Assembly (NCBI RefSeq): GCF_002356295.1
Contig: NZ_AP018042.1
Span: 5,054,361 to 5,118,360, forward strand
Origin: Labilibaculum antarcticum
Lineage (GTDB): Bacteria > Bacteroidota > Bacteroidia > Bacteroidales > Marinifilaceae
DNA length: 64,000 nt
Direction: 5' to 3'
Both the position numbers and the translations under genes were made by a program. Positions 63,859-64,000 of this stretch are shown here, one piece after another. Numbering within the stretch: position 1 is the stretch's first letter; each line of letters opens with the position of its first letter. The notes under the pieces were generated by a model. It had not been told where the DNA came from, did not search any database, and saw only the letters and a list, made by a program, of their open reading frames with translations.

Positions 63859-64000
63859 ATGTCTGAACAGATTACGTCATCCGATCTTCTTTTTGATAAA
63901 GAGCACATTTGGCATCCATATACTTCAATGCACAACCCATTACCAGTTTACCCTGTGGTTTCGGCCAATGGCGTGCGGCTCACATTGGATTCTGGTCAAG
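63859..64000 (+). CDS. bioA: Adenosylmethionine-8-amino-7-oxononanoate aminotransferase, 3' truncated by window edge
   Basis: Transfers the SAM amino group in biotin synthesis. Only 47 codons are visible. The start MSEQITSSDLLFDKEHIWHP is followed by YTSMHNPLPVYPVVSANGVR, the conserved BioA N-terminus. The catalytic lysine lies outside the window. The ATG at 63859 follows an A-rich leader. Codons here are GC-richer than in neighbouring genes. Confidence 0.9.
   Translation, partial: MSEQITSSDLLFDKEHIWHPYTSMHNPLPVYPVVSANGVRLTLDSGQ

Overview
The window is AT-rich chromosomal DNA of a Bacteroidota bacterium. The lineage is supported by the rpmB-rpmG-DUF4295-ftsY-rimO gene order, a SecA of about 1,100 residues, TAnnTTTG-type minus-7 promoter boxes ahead of many genes, FAS1 lipoproteins, the PyrK/PyrD pair and the two-domain malic enzyme. 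A marine Marinifilaceae/Marinilabiliales-like organism is my inference; no rRNA gene is present to test it. I see no tRNA, rRNA, CRISPR array, insertion sequence or prophage.

Region by region. 0-8.8 kb: the 3' part of a RelA/SpoT gene, dnaX, monomeric isocitrate dehydrogenase, a CPA2 antiporter and ferritin. 8.8-13.6 kb: a protein-export block made of a small exported protein ending in IRAPVLA, then secA, then lgt. 13.6-14 kb: a 41-42 bp tandem repeat array. 14-24.6 kb: a membrane-anchored MutS-like ATPase, proBA, an M3 peptidase, a YitT protein, L28, L33, DUF4295 and ftsY. 24.7-34 kb: rimO, an exonuclease, tpx, clpC, gyrA and a TPR protein. 34-44.7 kb: a FIST plus hybrid histidine kinase pair, a double adenylate kinase, small membrane and zinc-ribbon proteins, a TRIC-type channel, maeB, a second TPR protein and a Bax-like glucosaminidase. 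44.8-52.5 kb: cobalamin nucleotide-loop assembly and late corrinoid steps (cobD, cbiB, cobU, two cobT copies, cobS, cobC), interrupted by a BPL-N lipoprotein. 52.7-54.4 kb: pyrK-pyrD. 54.4-56 kb: an XRE regulator with a 1-kb gene-free upstream region packed with TGTAA/TTACA words. 56-64 kb: a YgjP-type metalloprotease, an ECF sigma factor beside a CarH-like B12-binding MerR regulator, a four-FAS1 lipoprotein, a dicarboxylate symporter, a SlyD-like FKBP, a thioredoxin-fold protein and the start of bioA.

The strongest candidate for an undescribed system is the exported small protein directly upstream of secA (8857-9246). It has an N-terminal signal sequence, a C-terminal IRAP motif resembling the SecM and RAPP/RAPG arrest peptides, and hairpins before secA. 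No separate secA promoter is visible. Together these suggest a Bacteroidota secretion monitor. Next come the TGTAA/TTACA array, the 42-bp repeats, the tandem cobT copies and the double adenylate kinase. The window also links B12 supply (cob genes) to probable B12-based sensing (the CarH-like regulator), although the two lie about 6 kb apart and the link is inference.
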